From Bacteroidota bacterium (GTDB lineage: Bacteria; Bacteroidota; Bacteroidia; Chitinophagales; Chitinophagaceae), in NCBI GenBank assembly GCA_013287475.1, contig JABDDT010000008.1, forward strand, positions 1 through 64,000: 64,000 nt of DNA, in the 5' to 3' direction. Position 1 is the first letter of the stretch. The number at the start of each line of letters is the position of its first letter. This document shows positions 1-8,306 of the stretch, in pieces. Made by a program: the position numbers and the translations under genes. The notes beneath the pieces were generated by a model. It saw nothing but the letters and a program-made list of their open reading frames with translations, was not told the DNA's origin and did not search any database.

Positions 1-28
1 TGCCAAAAAAGTTGAGAGTTGTTGTTTC

Positions 29-48
29 ACTCCCATACTCCCATACTT
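29..48. repeat. Short octamer repeat remnant (ACTCCCAT units)
   Basis: Two tandem copies of ACTCCCAT followed by ACTT lie just upstream of the first gene. The unit differs by one base from the ACTCCTAT unit of the larger arrays at 12669-12747, 20976-21095 and 49130-49299. It is probably one arm of an array that continues to the left of the window; no facing arm is visible here. Confidence 0.55.
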
Positions 49-78
49 TCTTTTATCTTTGACTGATAAAGAAAATGT

Positions 79-1308
79 ATGCCAACTATCTCTCATAGAG
101 GAAAGGAAATGCCCGCTTCACCAATACGGAAACTGGTGCCATTTGCTGAAGCTGCAAAAAAGAGAGGAACAAAAGTCTATCACCTCAATATTGGTCAGCC
201 GGATATCGAAACACCACCTTCCACACTGGATGCAGTCAGGCATTTTCAATTTAAGATTCTGGAATACAGCCATAGTGCAGGCAATGAAAGTTACCGTCGT
301 AAACTGGTGAAATATTATGCCGCTAATGGTATTGATATTAGTTACGATCAAATCATCATTACAACAGGTGGTTCGGAAGCAATCCTGTTTGGCTTACTCG
401 GATGCCTGGATGCGGGTGATGAAGTAATTATTCCTGAACCATTTTATGCTAATTACAATGGTTTTGCTGTAGAAGCAGGGGTTAAAGTTGTTCCGGTTAC
501 ATCTTATATAGAAAGCGGATTCGCCCTGCCTCCGCTGGAAACGTTTGAGAAAGCCATTACAAAAAAAACCAAGGCGATCGTAATATGTAATCCCAATAAT
601 CCGACCGGATACCTGTATAGCCGGGAGGAATGGGATATCCTCAAACAGCTCGCATTAAAATATAATCTTTACCTGTTCAGTGATGAAGCCTACCGTGAAT
701 TTTGTTATGAAGGATCTCATTTCAGCGCCATGAAACTGGAAGGATTGGACAATAATGTTGTTTTGATGGATACCATTTCCAAACGCTACAGTGCCTGCGG
801 AGGCCGGATTGGAGCATTCATTACCAGAAATAAGGAATTGCTCGACACGGCGATGAAATTTGCCCAGGCAAGACTCAGTCCCCCTTCCTTCTCCCAAATC
901 CTTGGAGAAGCTGCGATTGATCTTCCTGAAGATTATTTTGATATTACACGCGAAGAATACCGCAGACGCAGGGATTTACTCGTCAAAAGACTAAATGAAA
1001 TGCCCGGCGTTTATTGTCCCAATCCGGGGGGTGCATTTTATGCTATAGCCAGACTACCAGTCCCTGATGCAGATGTATTCTGCCAATGGCTGCTGGAGTC
1101 ATTTTCATTTAAGGGGGAGACCGTGATGCTTGCACCGGCCTCTGGTTTTTATGGCAGTCCGGGCCTCGGTCTCAATGAAGTGCGTCTTGCCTATGTACTG
1201 AACCAGGAAGCAATCCAGGCAGCTATGGATTGCCTGCAGGCTGCACTATTAGTTTATCCCGATAAAATAGAGGTCAAAAGCAAATCAGAGTTGTTAACAC
1301 ATTACTAA
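79..1308 (+). CDS. Pyridoxal-phosphate aminotransferase, class I/II (aspartate aminotransferase-like)
   Basis: A 409-residue fold-type I PLP enzyme that moves an amino group between an amino acid and a 2-oxo acid in the cytoplasm. The motif HLNIGQPDIETP near residue 36, NPNNPTG near 171, SDEAYREF near 201 (the Asp that holds the PLP ring nitrogen) and DTISKRYS with the Schiff-base Lys at about 235 are all present, followed by GGRIG. The first ATG is preferred because family members in this phylum share the N-terminal pattern 'RGxxMPASPIRKL'. The internal ATG at 109 has a purine-rich upstream stretch and is the alternative. The exact amino-acid substrate cannot be read from sequence. Confidence 0.93.
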   Translation: MPTISHRGKEMPASPIRKLVPFAEAAKKRGTKVYHLNIGQPDIETPPSTLDAVRHFQFKILEYSHSAGNESYRRKLVKYYAANGIDISYDQIIITTGGSEAILFGLLGCLDAGDEVIIPEPFYANYNGFAVEAGVKVVPVTSYIESGFALPPLETFEKAITKKTKAIVICNPNNPTGYLYSREEWDILKQLALKYNLYLFSDEAYREFCYEGSHFSAMKLEGLDNNVVLMDTISKRYSACGGRIGAFITRNKELLDTAMKFAQARLSPPSFSQILGEAAIDLPEDYFDITREEYRRRRDLLVKRLNEMPGVYCPNPGGAFYAIARLPVPDADVFCQWLLESFSFKGETVMLAPASGFYGSPGLGLNEVRLAYVLNQEAIQAAMDCLQAALLVYPDKIEVKSKSELLTHY

Positions 1309-1385
1309 AATAAATATGTAATATTTTCTACAAAAAGTTAATAACATTCTGCGTTTTTTTGTTATTTGTTCTATATTTTCGCCTT

Positions 1386-1470
1386 GAGAAGCTTCAAATA
1401 AAATATATGTAAGTTTTTTATATAGCAAGCAATCGTAAGACACCCCCTGTTTCCACAGGGGGTTTTGTTT
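1386..1470 (+). ncRNA. Candidate small RNA or long 3' UTR ending in a terminator
   Basis: The 406-base gap after the aminotransferase has a promoter-like element TATATTTTCG at 1372-1381, similar to the -7 box used in this phylum. About 80 bases later comes a strong intrinsic terminator. The stretch between them has no ORF and contains the small palindrome GAAGCTTC. It could be an independent small RNA, or simply the trailer of the aminotransferase mRNA. No known RNA family was recognised. Confidence 0.25.
1443..1470 (+). terminator. Rho-independent terminator
   Basis: The perfect 8-bp stem CCCCCTGT / ACAGGGGG (1443-1450 and 1455-1462) has a TTCC loop and is followed by TTTTGTTTT. The T-run is on the + strand, so it ends transcription coming from the aminotransferase side. 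Confidence 0.85.
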
Positions 1471-1640
1471 TAAATAGTAATAAAATTCAATAAATTATTT
1501 ATTTTGAAGATTTACTTTAAAATATGTCAGAATTTAATATATGAAATTCTATTCCCTCTTTAGTACTCCGAAATGGTGTATTCAAATCTTAAAAAACTTT
1601 TATATTAAATGTATCCCTGCAGAATACCACTGCAAATTAT

Positions 1641-1668
1641 AAGGCGAATCTTAGAAAAGATTCGCCTT
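1641..1668 (-). terminator. Perfect hairpin downstream of the SusD-like gene
   Basis: A 12-bp perfect stem AAGGCGAATCTT / AAGATTCGCCTT with an AGAA loop lies about 45 bases past the stop codon of the minus-strand SusD-like gene. There is no clear T-run on either side, so it may be a weak terminator or a 3'-end stabilising hairpin. Confidence 0.55.
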
Positions 1669-1714
1669 TGAAATAACCCAAACTGCTATCAGAAAATTAT
1701 CCTGACGGAAAATA

Positions 1715-3352
1715 TTATTTGAGCAACCACATGACCTGGTTCAGATCATCCTGTGTGAATCCCTGTGCCGTTAAAGCTTTTTTCCAATTGTCTGTATTTT
1801 GTTGCTGTTCAGTGACGGGATAAGCCCATCTGATTGGAACAATTCCATTGTTTCCCACACCACTTCCTCCCTCAAATGCCGGAACACCAGTCCTTCGCCA
1901 GTTGTAATATGATTCATATCCCGAATTTTGAAAACTCGCAATATACTTTTGCAACACGATCTGATTGATTGCTGTAGTTGTAACAGGAGAAAGGGCTACA
2001 GAGGGTTGTGCGTAATAAGTTGTAAAATCGAAATTGTAAGGATATGGTGCGACCTGGGTAACTGAATTGGCGCCCTTCGGAAGAAAATAGGTTGTGAAAC
2101 TGGTTTTAGTGACATCAATGCCATAAAAAGCCATGGATTCCGTGATTCCCAGTTTATACCAGGCTTCGGCATTTCCCGTAGCCCATCCTCTTGTTATGCC
2201 TTCTGCAATGTTGAAGCACATTTCCTTATATCCAACCAAAACATTGGGTTCTCCGGTATAATTCGAATAATATCTTTGCCGGTTGATAAAAGAAAATGAA
2301 TCTACGCCCGCTGCAGCATACATGAGCGCAAGTGGAAGGCCTGTACTAGCCCCTACGAAATAATTATACTTGCAGGGATTTGGATCGGCTGCAACGTAGG
2401 CCCAGGCAGGTTCACAGGTTACAAAAACGCGCGCATCATTTAAAGTGGTCAGGGCTTTTACATAGGTATCAGCCATGTTAAATCGCTGGGCAATGGAACC
2501 GAAATTTGTCGGATTGAAAGGGTAAGTACTATAAGTATTTGCATTACCCGGATTATAAACAAATTTGTAATCATCGGCCTGACCCGAAAAGACCGGGTAA
2601 GTGGATGGACTTCCAAGGATGGCTGCAAATCGCGCAGGGACATTTAATAAGGGATCTGATGCCTTGTTACTTAATGCAACCAGCACCCTCAGCTGAAATG
2701 TATTCACCATTTTTTGCCACAGCACCAAGTTGCCTCCATACATGATATCCTGTGATGGAGACAATGAATTATCGTTACTCGCTATTAGTGATGCGAAATC
2801 TGTATTCGCTGTGTCCAGCTGCGCCAGAACATATTGAAAAACCTGTTCCTGAGGAGTGTAGGCGGGGCTCTGCGTAATTGCAACATCCAGGGCTTCAGTT
2901 TGCGGAATATCCCCGAACATGGAGGTCAGATTATAATAATAGTAAGCTCTTACAAATCTGCCAACTGCTTCATATGGATTGACAGCAGGTGCACCCCTGG
3001 TACTGTTTTCTTTTTCCATTTGAACAGCATTCTTCATGACCAGGTATGGATCAAATGAACCGTTGGTCCATGCATAAATATTATTATCATAATAATCATA
3101 ATTGCTGCAATGGTATTGATTCCAGCGGTGTGCGCCATCCCAGGAATTTACTCCCTCACTGGAATTTGTTCCACTTAATCTACCGGCAGTTCCAGTACCG
3201 GAAATATCGGTCAGAAGAGTCCCCAAAACTAAAGCGGGTGGTACTGTGGTAGGATTATTTGGATCTGCTTGTTTTTCCTGAATTTGCTTATTACAGGAGA
3301 CCATCAATAAGCCACCCATAAAAACTAAAATGATATTCTTTACTTGTTTCAT
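1715..3352 (-). CDS. SusD/RagB-family outer-membrane lipoprotein (SusD-like_2 type)
   Basis: A 545-residue surface lipoprotein that would bind nutrient ligands and cap the SusC-type transporter encoded just upstream. The N-terminus carries a signal peptide ending in LLMVSC, a lipobox with Cys20 as the lipidated residue. The mature part has the tetratricopeptide-like helical core typical of SusD proteins ('GRFVRAYYYYNLTSMFGDIPQTEA' region) and the usual C-terminal 'YYNWRRTGVP' stretch. It starts 18 bases after the SusC-like stop codon, so the two form one operon. No glycosidase or protease is adjacent, so the ligand is unknown and could be peptide or another non-glycan. Confidence 0.92.
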   Translation of the reverse strand: MKQVKNIILVFMGGLLMVSCNKQIQEKQADPNNPTTVPPALVLGTLLTDISGTGTAGRLSGTNSSEGVNSWDGAHRWNQYHCSNYDYYDNNIYAWTNGSFDPYLVMKNAVQMEKENSTRGAPAVNPYEAVGRFVRAYYYYNLTSMFGDIPQTEALDVAITQSPAYTPQEQVFQYVLAQLDTANTDFASLIASNDNSLSPSQDIMYGGNLVLWQKMVNTFQLRVLVALSNKASDPLLNVPARFAAILGSPSTYPVFSGQADDYKFVYNPGNANTYSTYPFNPTNFGSIAQRFNMADTYVKALTTLNDARVFVTCEPAWAYVAADPNPCKYNYFVGASTGLPLALMYAAAGVDSFSFINRQRYYSNYTGEPNVLVGYKEMCFNIAEGITRGWATGNAEAWYKLGITESMAFYGIDVTKTSFTTYFLPKGANSVTQVAPYPYNFDFTTYYAQPSVALSPVTTTAINQIVLQKYIASFQNSGYESYYNWRRTGVPAFEGGSGVGNNGIVPIRWAYPVTEQQQNTDNWKKALTAQGFTQDDLNQVMWLLK

Positions 3353-3370
3353 ATACTTATTTTATGGGTT

Positions 3371-6300
3371 TTAAAAGGTTAGATTAAAATTAAAACCATA
3401 ACTGCGTGTAGTGGGAGTTTGTAACCCTGATTGATAAGTTGAACCACCATATGCTCCGTTACTGCCGACATTATATGAGCCCTGAGAATATTGATCAATA
3501 TCGATGTCCTTATATTTGTTTGGAAAGAAGTACAAAAGATTCCTTCCTACCAGAGAAATACTGGCTGCAGTAAAGAAACTCTGCTTGCCAATAATATTTG
3601 CAGGAAGGTTATATGAAATCGTTACTTCCCTCAATTTGGCGTATGTCTTTGAAATAACATCCAGATCAGGAATGGAAGCTTCACGTGTTACAAAAGCCTG
3701 TACCTGACTTTTGGTGGTATTTGGACTTTCGGTTAGCTCTTTACTATTTGTAATTACTCCGGTAATGGGATCCAACTGGATTCCATTGGGACCGGTTAAT
3801 ACCACACCAGGTGCAGTATATGCTGCAATATTATCTGCATCCATAGGCCTTGCGACACCCAATGCACCGGTGGCACTTTCTATATGGCGACCTCCCTGGA
3901 GTGTCTTCTTTCTAACATAATCTTCTATCACACCTCCTACCATCCCATCAAACTGGAATCGCATGGACCAGCTTTTATAGCTGACAGTATTAACTATGCC
4001 CCATTGCCAGTTGGGATCTGAATGGCCGAATATTTTCTGCGCTGAAGATCCAAGGTCAGAAAACCTCAGGTAATCTCCGGAGGCCGGGTCAATGACAATT
4101 TTTCCATCAGCAGTTCTTACAAAAGCATTTCCATAAACTAAATCAGTACGCTGACCACTTTTTGTTTCGTAGTTATCAGGGTTTGAATTATTCACCCATT
4201 TTTTGATATAACTACCAATATTGACTGCGACAGTCCAGCTGAATCCATTTGGATTTACGAAAGGACGACCCGTTACTACAAATTCCCATCCGTCGTTCGT
4301 ATAGATATTACCGTTAGTCAGATAAGTAGAGTATCCGGAAGAAGCAGAAGTTCCAAGACCAACAATACCTGTATTCTTATAGTGATATCGGGTTGCGTCG
4401 ATTCCCAACCTGTTGTTGAAAAACCGGATATCGGCTCCAAATTCAGTTGCCTGCCTGCTTTCCGTGATGATGTTCGGATTAACTGTCTGATCCGTAAATC
4501 TTGCACTGCTCTGATTGGAGTAAGTAGGCGCTAATGTATATGGCTGCGAAAATTGATATGAAGGTGCTGTCGGTCCCCCATAAGGAGAAGACCAATAATA
4601 TCCATAACCAGCAGCAGGGGTAGAGCTCACATTGGCAGAGAACTCAGGACTTGTTCCACCGCTTTTGCTTTCTGCATAAGATGCACGCAGTTTAAGAAAT
4701 GAAATCACTTTCGGCAGATTAGTATAATCCGATACAACAGTAGCCAGGTTATAAGAAGGATAAAAATAACTTCCTGCATTGCTGGGCAGTGAAGATGACT
4801 TATCTACGCGACCCGTAATATTTGCGGTTATAAAAGATTTATATCCCAGATCAACAGAATAATATGCACTCAATACCAGCATACTTGAATTAAAACTACT
4901 GCCCGTAATAGGCCCTTGCGAATTGGCAAAAGAATAAGTGCCTGGCGTATTCAGGTAGTTCGTCGATTCGAATGCAGAATTAAAATTCAAACTTCTCGCA
5001 CTTGCACCACCAAGTACTGATAAGTCTAAAAATCCGGCAATTTCATTTTTATGATACCTGGCCTGAAAATCTGTATTGGATTCAAATAAATTTCTTGAAT
5101 CAGTTCTGTAATCTCCCTGTCTTAATTCCCTTCCATAAACGTCAGCAGAATAAGGAAGTTTTTCCGAATTAAACATATCATAAGTCGTGAGACTGGGCCT
5201 GAATTGCAAATCAAAATTCTCATTCACTTTATAATTCAGGGAAACATATCCATAAACATTATTCTGATCATGACCCCTCAGCCATTCGTAAGACATAAAG
5301 TAGGGATTGTTATACCTGTAATATTCTTCATATTTCTGCTGTACACCTGTATGACCCGTCTGCCAGTAATTCTTCATATCACTCATGGCCCAGTCTGCAC
5401 CGCCCCAGATAATGATATTGTATATCATACTGTTCGGACCATAGGTAACATCCGGAACATTGGGTGATGACTGCCTGCTATAATTCATATAAGCAGTCAT
5501 TGAAAAATTGGGTGTGAATCTCTGAACAACGCTTGCAGTAAAATTTGCATTGTTCAATTGCGTATTGGGAACAATTCCCTGCTGATAAGTATTTCCAATA
5601 GAAAAACGTACGTCTGTTTTTTCTGTAGATGAACTGACTGCAATACTATTGGATTGCAATAAACCTGTTTGTATAAATTTTTTCAAATTATCCTTCCCTC
5701 TTGCTACCCAGGGAGTCGGGGCCACATGCCCTGAATAAGTTGTTCCATCGCCGAATGTTGTAACATAAGTTTGCGTTGGATCATAAGCACCATCATACTG
5801 TGGTAATAACTGACCGTTGAACTGCGGTCCCCATACATCATAATCATAATCATTTACCCCGACTCCTACTGCTCCGTTACCGAAGTATGATGCAGGACTT
5901 GAACCACCGCCACCATAAGCATATTTGCCATTATCTCCGGGACCATATGTGTCCTGGTATTTGGGCAATGCAATAAAACCATTATTGAATTGTGTAGTAT
6001 TATTAAAAGTTACCACCAATCCTTTTGGTCCTTTTTTCCCTTTTTTGGTTGTTATGATAATGGCTCCGTTTTTTCCCTGAAAACCATACAATGCAGCAGC
6101 ATTTGGCCCCTTTAAAATGGTATAGGTTTCTATGTCATCTGAATTAAGGTTGTACGTATCGGAAGTAATGGGAACTCCATCCACAACAAACATTGGCCTG
6201 TCTGTCGGATTGTTCTCTCCGCGAATGATTACATCAGAAGGATGACCGATTTCCTGATTGATATTTATTTCCAGACCCGCTGCATTTCCCTTTAAAGAAC

Positions 6301-6733
6301 TAATCGGATCCGCTTCTCTCGCCTGGGTAAGTTTTGAAGCATCAATTGTTTGAAGAGAATATCCTATTCGTTTGGAATCTTTTTTGATACCCGTTGCAGT
6401 AACTACCACTTCATTCAGATTCTTACTGTTAGTTGTCACTTTGATTGTAAAATCATCATCCGCACCCACAACTATTTCCTGTCTGGTAATGCCTACTCCG
6501 GTTATTACAAGCACATCTCCCTGATTTGCACGGATCGTAAATTTTCCATCCAGGCCGGTTGAAGTTCCAACCTTTGATCCTTTAATAATTACTGTAGCAC
6601 CAGCCACCGGAGTTTGATCGGATGATGAAAGCACCTGTCCTGTAATTGGCTTTTCCGCCAGAGCAAATACCGGCAAAAGCAATAAGATCAAGAATGCTCT
6701 TAAATAAATGGGCAGAGTAATTCTTTTGCTCAT
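3371..6733 (-). CDS. SusC/RagA-family TonB-linked outer-membrane transporter
   Basis: A 1120-residue outer-membrane beta-barrel that imports a ligand with energy from TonB. Order of parts: signal peptide (cleavage after about residue 26, FALA-EKP), carboxypeptidase-regulatory-like domain (about 29-105), the SusC signature LNEVVVTATG near 105-114, plug domain (VVDGVPITSD, LKGPNAAALYG, KNGAIIITTKKG up to about residue 232), then a long barrel ending in Phe (FNFNLTF), as outer-membrane barrels do. It is the first gene of a two-gene operon with the SusD-like lipoprotein. No regulator or hydrolase is attached, so it is a minimal SusCD locus with unassigned substrate. Confidence 0.94.
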   Translation of the reverse strand: MSKRITLPIYLRAFLILLLLPVFALAEKPITGQVLSSSDQTPVAGATVIIKGSKVGTSTGLDGKFTIRANQGDVLVITGVGITRQEIVVGADDDFTIKVTTNSKNLNEVVVTATGIKKDSKRIGYSLQTIDASKLTQAREADPISSLKGNAAGLEININQEIGHPSDVIIRGENNPTDRPMFVVDGVPITSDTYNLNSDDIETYTILKGPNAAALYGFQGKNGAIIITTKKGKKGPKGLVVTFNNTTQFNNGFIALPKYQDTYGPGDNGKYAYGGGGSSPASYFGNGAVGVGVNDYDYDVWGPQFNGQLLPQYDGAYDPTQTYVTTFGDGTTYSGHVAPTPWVARGKDNLKKFIQTGLLQSNSIAVSSSTEKTDVRFSIGNTYQQGIVPNTQLNNANFTASVVQRFTPNFSMTAYMNYSRQSSPNVPDVTYGPNSMIYNIIIWGGADWAMSDMKNYWQTGHTGVQQKYEEYYRYNNPYFMSYEWLRGHDQNNVYGYVSLNYKVNENFDLQFRPSLTTYDMFNSEKLPYSADVYGRELRQGDYRTDSRNLFESNTDFQARYHKNEIAGFLDLSVLGGASARSLNFNSAFESTNYLNTPGTYSFANSQGPITGSSFNSSMLVLSAYYSVDLGYKSFITANITGRVDKSSSLPSNAGSYFYPSYNLATVVSDYTNLPKVISFLKLRASYAESKSGGTSPEFSANVSSTPAAGYGYYWSSPYGGPTAPSYQFSQPYTLAPTYSNQSSARFTDQTVNPNIITESRQATEFGADIRFFNNRLGIDATRYHYKNTGIVGLGTSASSGYSTYLTNGNIYTNDGWEFVVTGRPFVNPNGFSWTVAVNIGSYIKKWVNNSNPDNYETKSGQRTDLVYGNAFVRTADGKIVIDPASGDYLRFSDLGSSAQKIFGHSDPNWQWGIVNTVSYKSWSMRFQFDGMVGGVIEDYVRKKTLQGGRHIESATGALGVARPMDADNIAAYTAPGVVLTGPNGIQLDPITGVITNSKELTESPNTTKSQVQAFVTREASIPDLDVISKTYAKLREVTISYNLPANIIGKQSFFTAASISLVGRNLLYFFPNKYKDIDIDQYSQGSYNVGSNGAYGGSTYQSGLQTPTTRSYGFNFNLTF

Positions 6734-7074
6734 AATGAATTAGTTTTTAATTTGATTTTATCTTCGCAGGCGAATGTAGAAGCGTGGTATGTCGGCAGGA
6801 TTAAGCGAAAAAAAAGGAATTGTTAAGATTTGTCAAAGCTTCATTAAGGAGAAATGGAGACATGTAGAAGAAATAAACAGAAGTATATATGCGTATTTAT
6901 TAGAATGAGAAAAAATTTTGCATTCCGGTTTCATAATTTATTAATGCAAAATTTACATCCGCATAATATGGAGTTTAAACAGGTAAAAAATTTAAAGGAA
7001 CCGGGATAAAAATTCAGGAGAACAAAAAAAAGACAGATTTTAATGTGGATGTCTGATAAAAAATTGGATATGAT
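6734..7074. other. Intergenic region upstream of SusC-like gene; nothing firm
   Basis: This 341-base AT-rich stretch separates the divergently ordered minus-strand genes. It should hold the promoter of the SusC/SusD operon, but no convincing TTTG/TAnnTTTG pair was found. There is no ORF of note, no repeat and no strong hairpin. Confidence 0.4.
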
Positions 7075-7710
7075 TTACAATTTTATCAATCCTGTATATA
7101 AACTATCCGTTACATCTTTTCCATTTTCGGCAATAAATCCGATATAAGAATGGACTTCATTATTTGCGAGTTCTTTAATATCGATTGAACATGTGCCATC
7201 ACTTCTGCTTGCCAGATTAAGATCAAATTCCCATTCCCCGTTTTTTTCACAATAAACAGCAACGAAAGCTTTGTCAAAAGCTTTCGCCTTTCCTTTTCTA
7301 CTATTATCTGTCCAGTTAAAAACAAGTTTCCCTTCTTTTGAATAAACCGACACAGGCATCATTACATTGGGAAGGTCACCGCGGCCGATGAGTACCATCG
7401 CATAGTCAATCTTCAAATCGGGATATTCACCCGTGATGGCATTTTTCACATTATAAGAAAAAGCCTTATTAAAACCCGTCATCTGAAACGCCAGGTTGTT
7501 GTAAGTCACATTGAGCAGGGGTAGCAACGGTTTTAAAAACTTATGCATTAATACAAACTTCGCCTGTTGTTGTTTTTGCAAGGGTGAGGAACCGGATCTT
7601 TTTCTCGGTGGCCTGGAGCGTATCACCGCCTTGCCCTTCCACATGTACCCTACTCCGGTTCCAAGCAAACCGGAAAAAGGCCCGTTGGGACCATTTAAAA
7701 GTATTGCCAT
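7075..7710 (-). CDS. DUF6266-family protein
   Basis: A 211-residue protein resembling the DUF6266 family, found mainly in Bacteroidota and of unknown function. The N-terminus 'MAILLNGPNGPFSGLLGTGV' followed by 'YMWKGKAVIRSRPPRKRSG' is the family's characteristic start: a Gly-rich opening, then a basic 'R.rP' stretch. The C-terminal half looks like a beta-rich domain (FNWTDNS..., VAVYCEKNGEWEF). There is no signal peptide or membrane segment. It is flanked by the SusC-like gene and by a 124-bp inverted-repeat element, with no operon partner. The function is not known. Confidence 0.8.
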   Translation of the reverse strand: MAILLNGPNGPFSGLLGTGVGYMWKGKAVIRSRPPRKRSGSSPLQKQQQAKFVLMHKFLKPLLPLLNVTYNNLAFQMTGFNKAFSYNVKNAITGEYPDLKIDYAMVLIGRGDLPNVMMPVSVYSKEGKLVFNWTDNSRKGKAKAFDKAFVAVYCEKNGEWEFDLNLASRSDGTCSIDIKELANNEVHSYIGFIAENGKDVTDSLYTGLIKL

Positions 7711-7780
7711 AGTTCAAGTGTATTAAGCCCGGATGACGGCATGTTAAAACGAATATTAAACTAAGTTACCTGAAATATAT

Positions 7781-7904
7781 TACTAAAGTGATATTATTGC
7801 CTATTTATTGGAAAATACTTCCTAATTAGTCCTTGTTTAATGGACTTGGTCCCTATAATATCTTAATAACATTCCAATAAATAAGCAATAATATCACTTT
7901 AGTG
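7781..7904. repeat. 124-bp element with 33-bp near-perfect terminal inverted repeats
   Basis: The left arm 7781-7813 and right arm 7872-7904 are reverse complements at 31 of 33 positions (cores ACTAAAGTGATATTATTG and CAATAATATCACTTTAGT). They are separated by 58 bases containing a small inner hairpin AGTCC/GGACT (7828-7846). The 10-mer AATACTTCCT occurs just inside the left arm (7814-7823) and again just outside the right arm (7906-7915). There is no coding capacity. It could be a miniature inverted-repeat element or a large cruciform; no clear target-site duplication is seen. Confidence 0.75.
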
Positions 7905-8023
7905 GAATACTTCCTTGTCCTCCCATTAGCCTTCCAAGAGACCAGCGGAATCAGGTTTTGAAAAGTTTTATTGAATAAAAAATTAATTGATTCTATTATT
8001 TCGGGTAGATGGGTTAAAACGGC

Positions 8024-8047
8024 AAAAGGTTCCGGGAGGAACCTTTT
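8024..8047 (-). terminator. Rho-independent terminator of tRNA-Met
   Basis: The 10-bp perfect stem AAAAGGTTCC / GGAACCTTTT (8024-8033 and 8038-8047) begins three bases beyond the tRNA 3' end on the minus strand. It is followed there by TTTTGCCGTTTT. Confidence 0.8.
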
Positions 8048-8049
8048 TG

Positions 8050-8123
8050 TATCGAGGAGCAGACTTGAACTGCCGACCTTCGGGTTATGAATCCGATGCT
8101 CTAACCAGCTGAGCTACCTCGAC
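8050..8123 (-). tRNA. tRNA-Met (anticodon CAT)
   Basis: Read on the minus strand, the 74 bases fold as a full cloverleaf. The acceptor stem is GTCGAGG/CCTCGAT, the D-arm GCTC...GAGC, the anticodon loop TTCATAA, the variable loop AGGTC and the T-arm GGCAG-TTCAAGT-CTGCT, with discriminator base A. The CAT anticodon fits elongator Met; a lysidine-modified Ile tRNA cannot be strictly excluded. CCA is not encoded. There is a promoter-like box just upstream and a terminator just downstream, so it appears to be a single-gene transcript. Confidence 0.93.
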
Positions 8124-8131
8124 GGGGGCTG

Positions 8132-8139
8132 CAAAAGTA
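8132..8139 (-). promoter_or_regulatory. Bacteroidota-type -7 box of the tRNA promoter
   Basis: On the minus strand the sequence TACTTTTG matches the TAnnTTTG -7 consensus exactly. It ends 8 bases before the tRNA 5' end, the right place for transcription to start at or just before the tRNA. A -33 TTTG is not clear (TTCGG lies at about the right distance). Confidence 0.5.
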
Positions 8140-8172
8140 ATTACTTTTTGTTTTGAATCCGAATAAAGCGCA

Positions 8173-8210
8173 AAGCTTAAGGCTTAAGGCTTAAAGCCGA
8201 AAGCCTAAAA
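8173..8210. repeat. Short AAGGCTTA/AAAGCC repeat array
   Basis: Repeats of the heptamer AAGGCTT (AAGCTTAAGGCTTAAGGCTT) are followed by AAAGCCGAAAGCCTAAA, so part of the array folds back on itself. The units are close to those of the arrays at 26082-26281 and 28035-28209. Confidence 0.6.
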
Positions 8211-8250
8211 CTAAATACAATGCTAATTTGCAATTCCCAAATTAATTACT

Positions 8251-8306
8251 CAACCGTCAACCGTCAACCGTCAACCGTCAACCGTCAACCGTCAACCATC
8301 AACCGT
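8251..8306. repeat. Tandem array of eight CAACCGT heptamers at a gene end
   Basis: Eight head-to-tail copies of CAACCGT (the seventh is CAACCAT) run up to the 3' end of the threonine dehydrogenase gene. Read on the minus strand the unit is ACGGTTG. The stop codon TGA of that gene uses the last base of the array. Unlike the other arrays, no facing inverted arm is present. Confidence 0.85.

Noticed and set aside
7781-7904. Inverted-repeat element as attachment site or phage end
   Set aside because: No integrase, no tRNA overlap (the tRNA is about 150 bases away) and no duplicated att-like core.
8251-8306. Could the heptamer arrays be CRISPR?
   Set aside because: Units are only 7-8 bases, are joined without spacers, and no cas genes are present.
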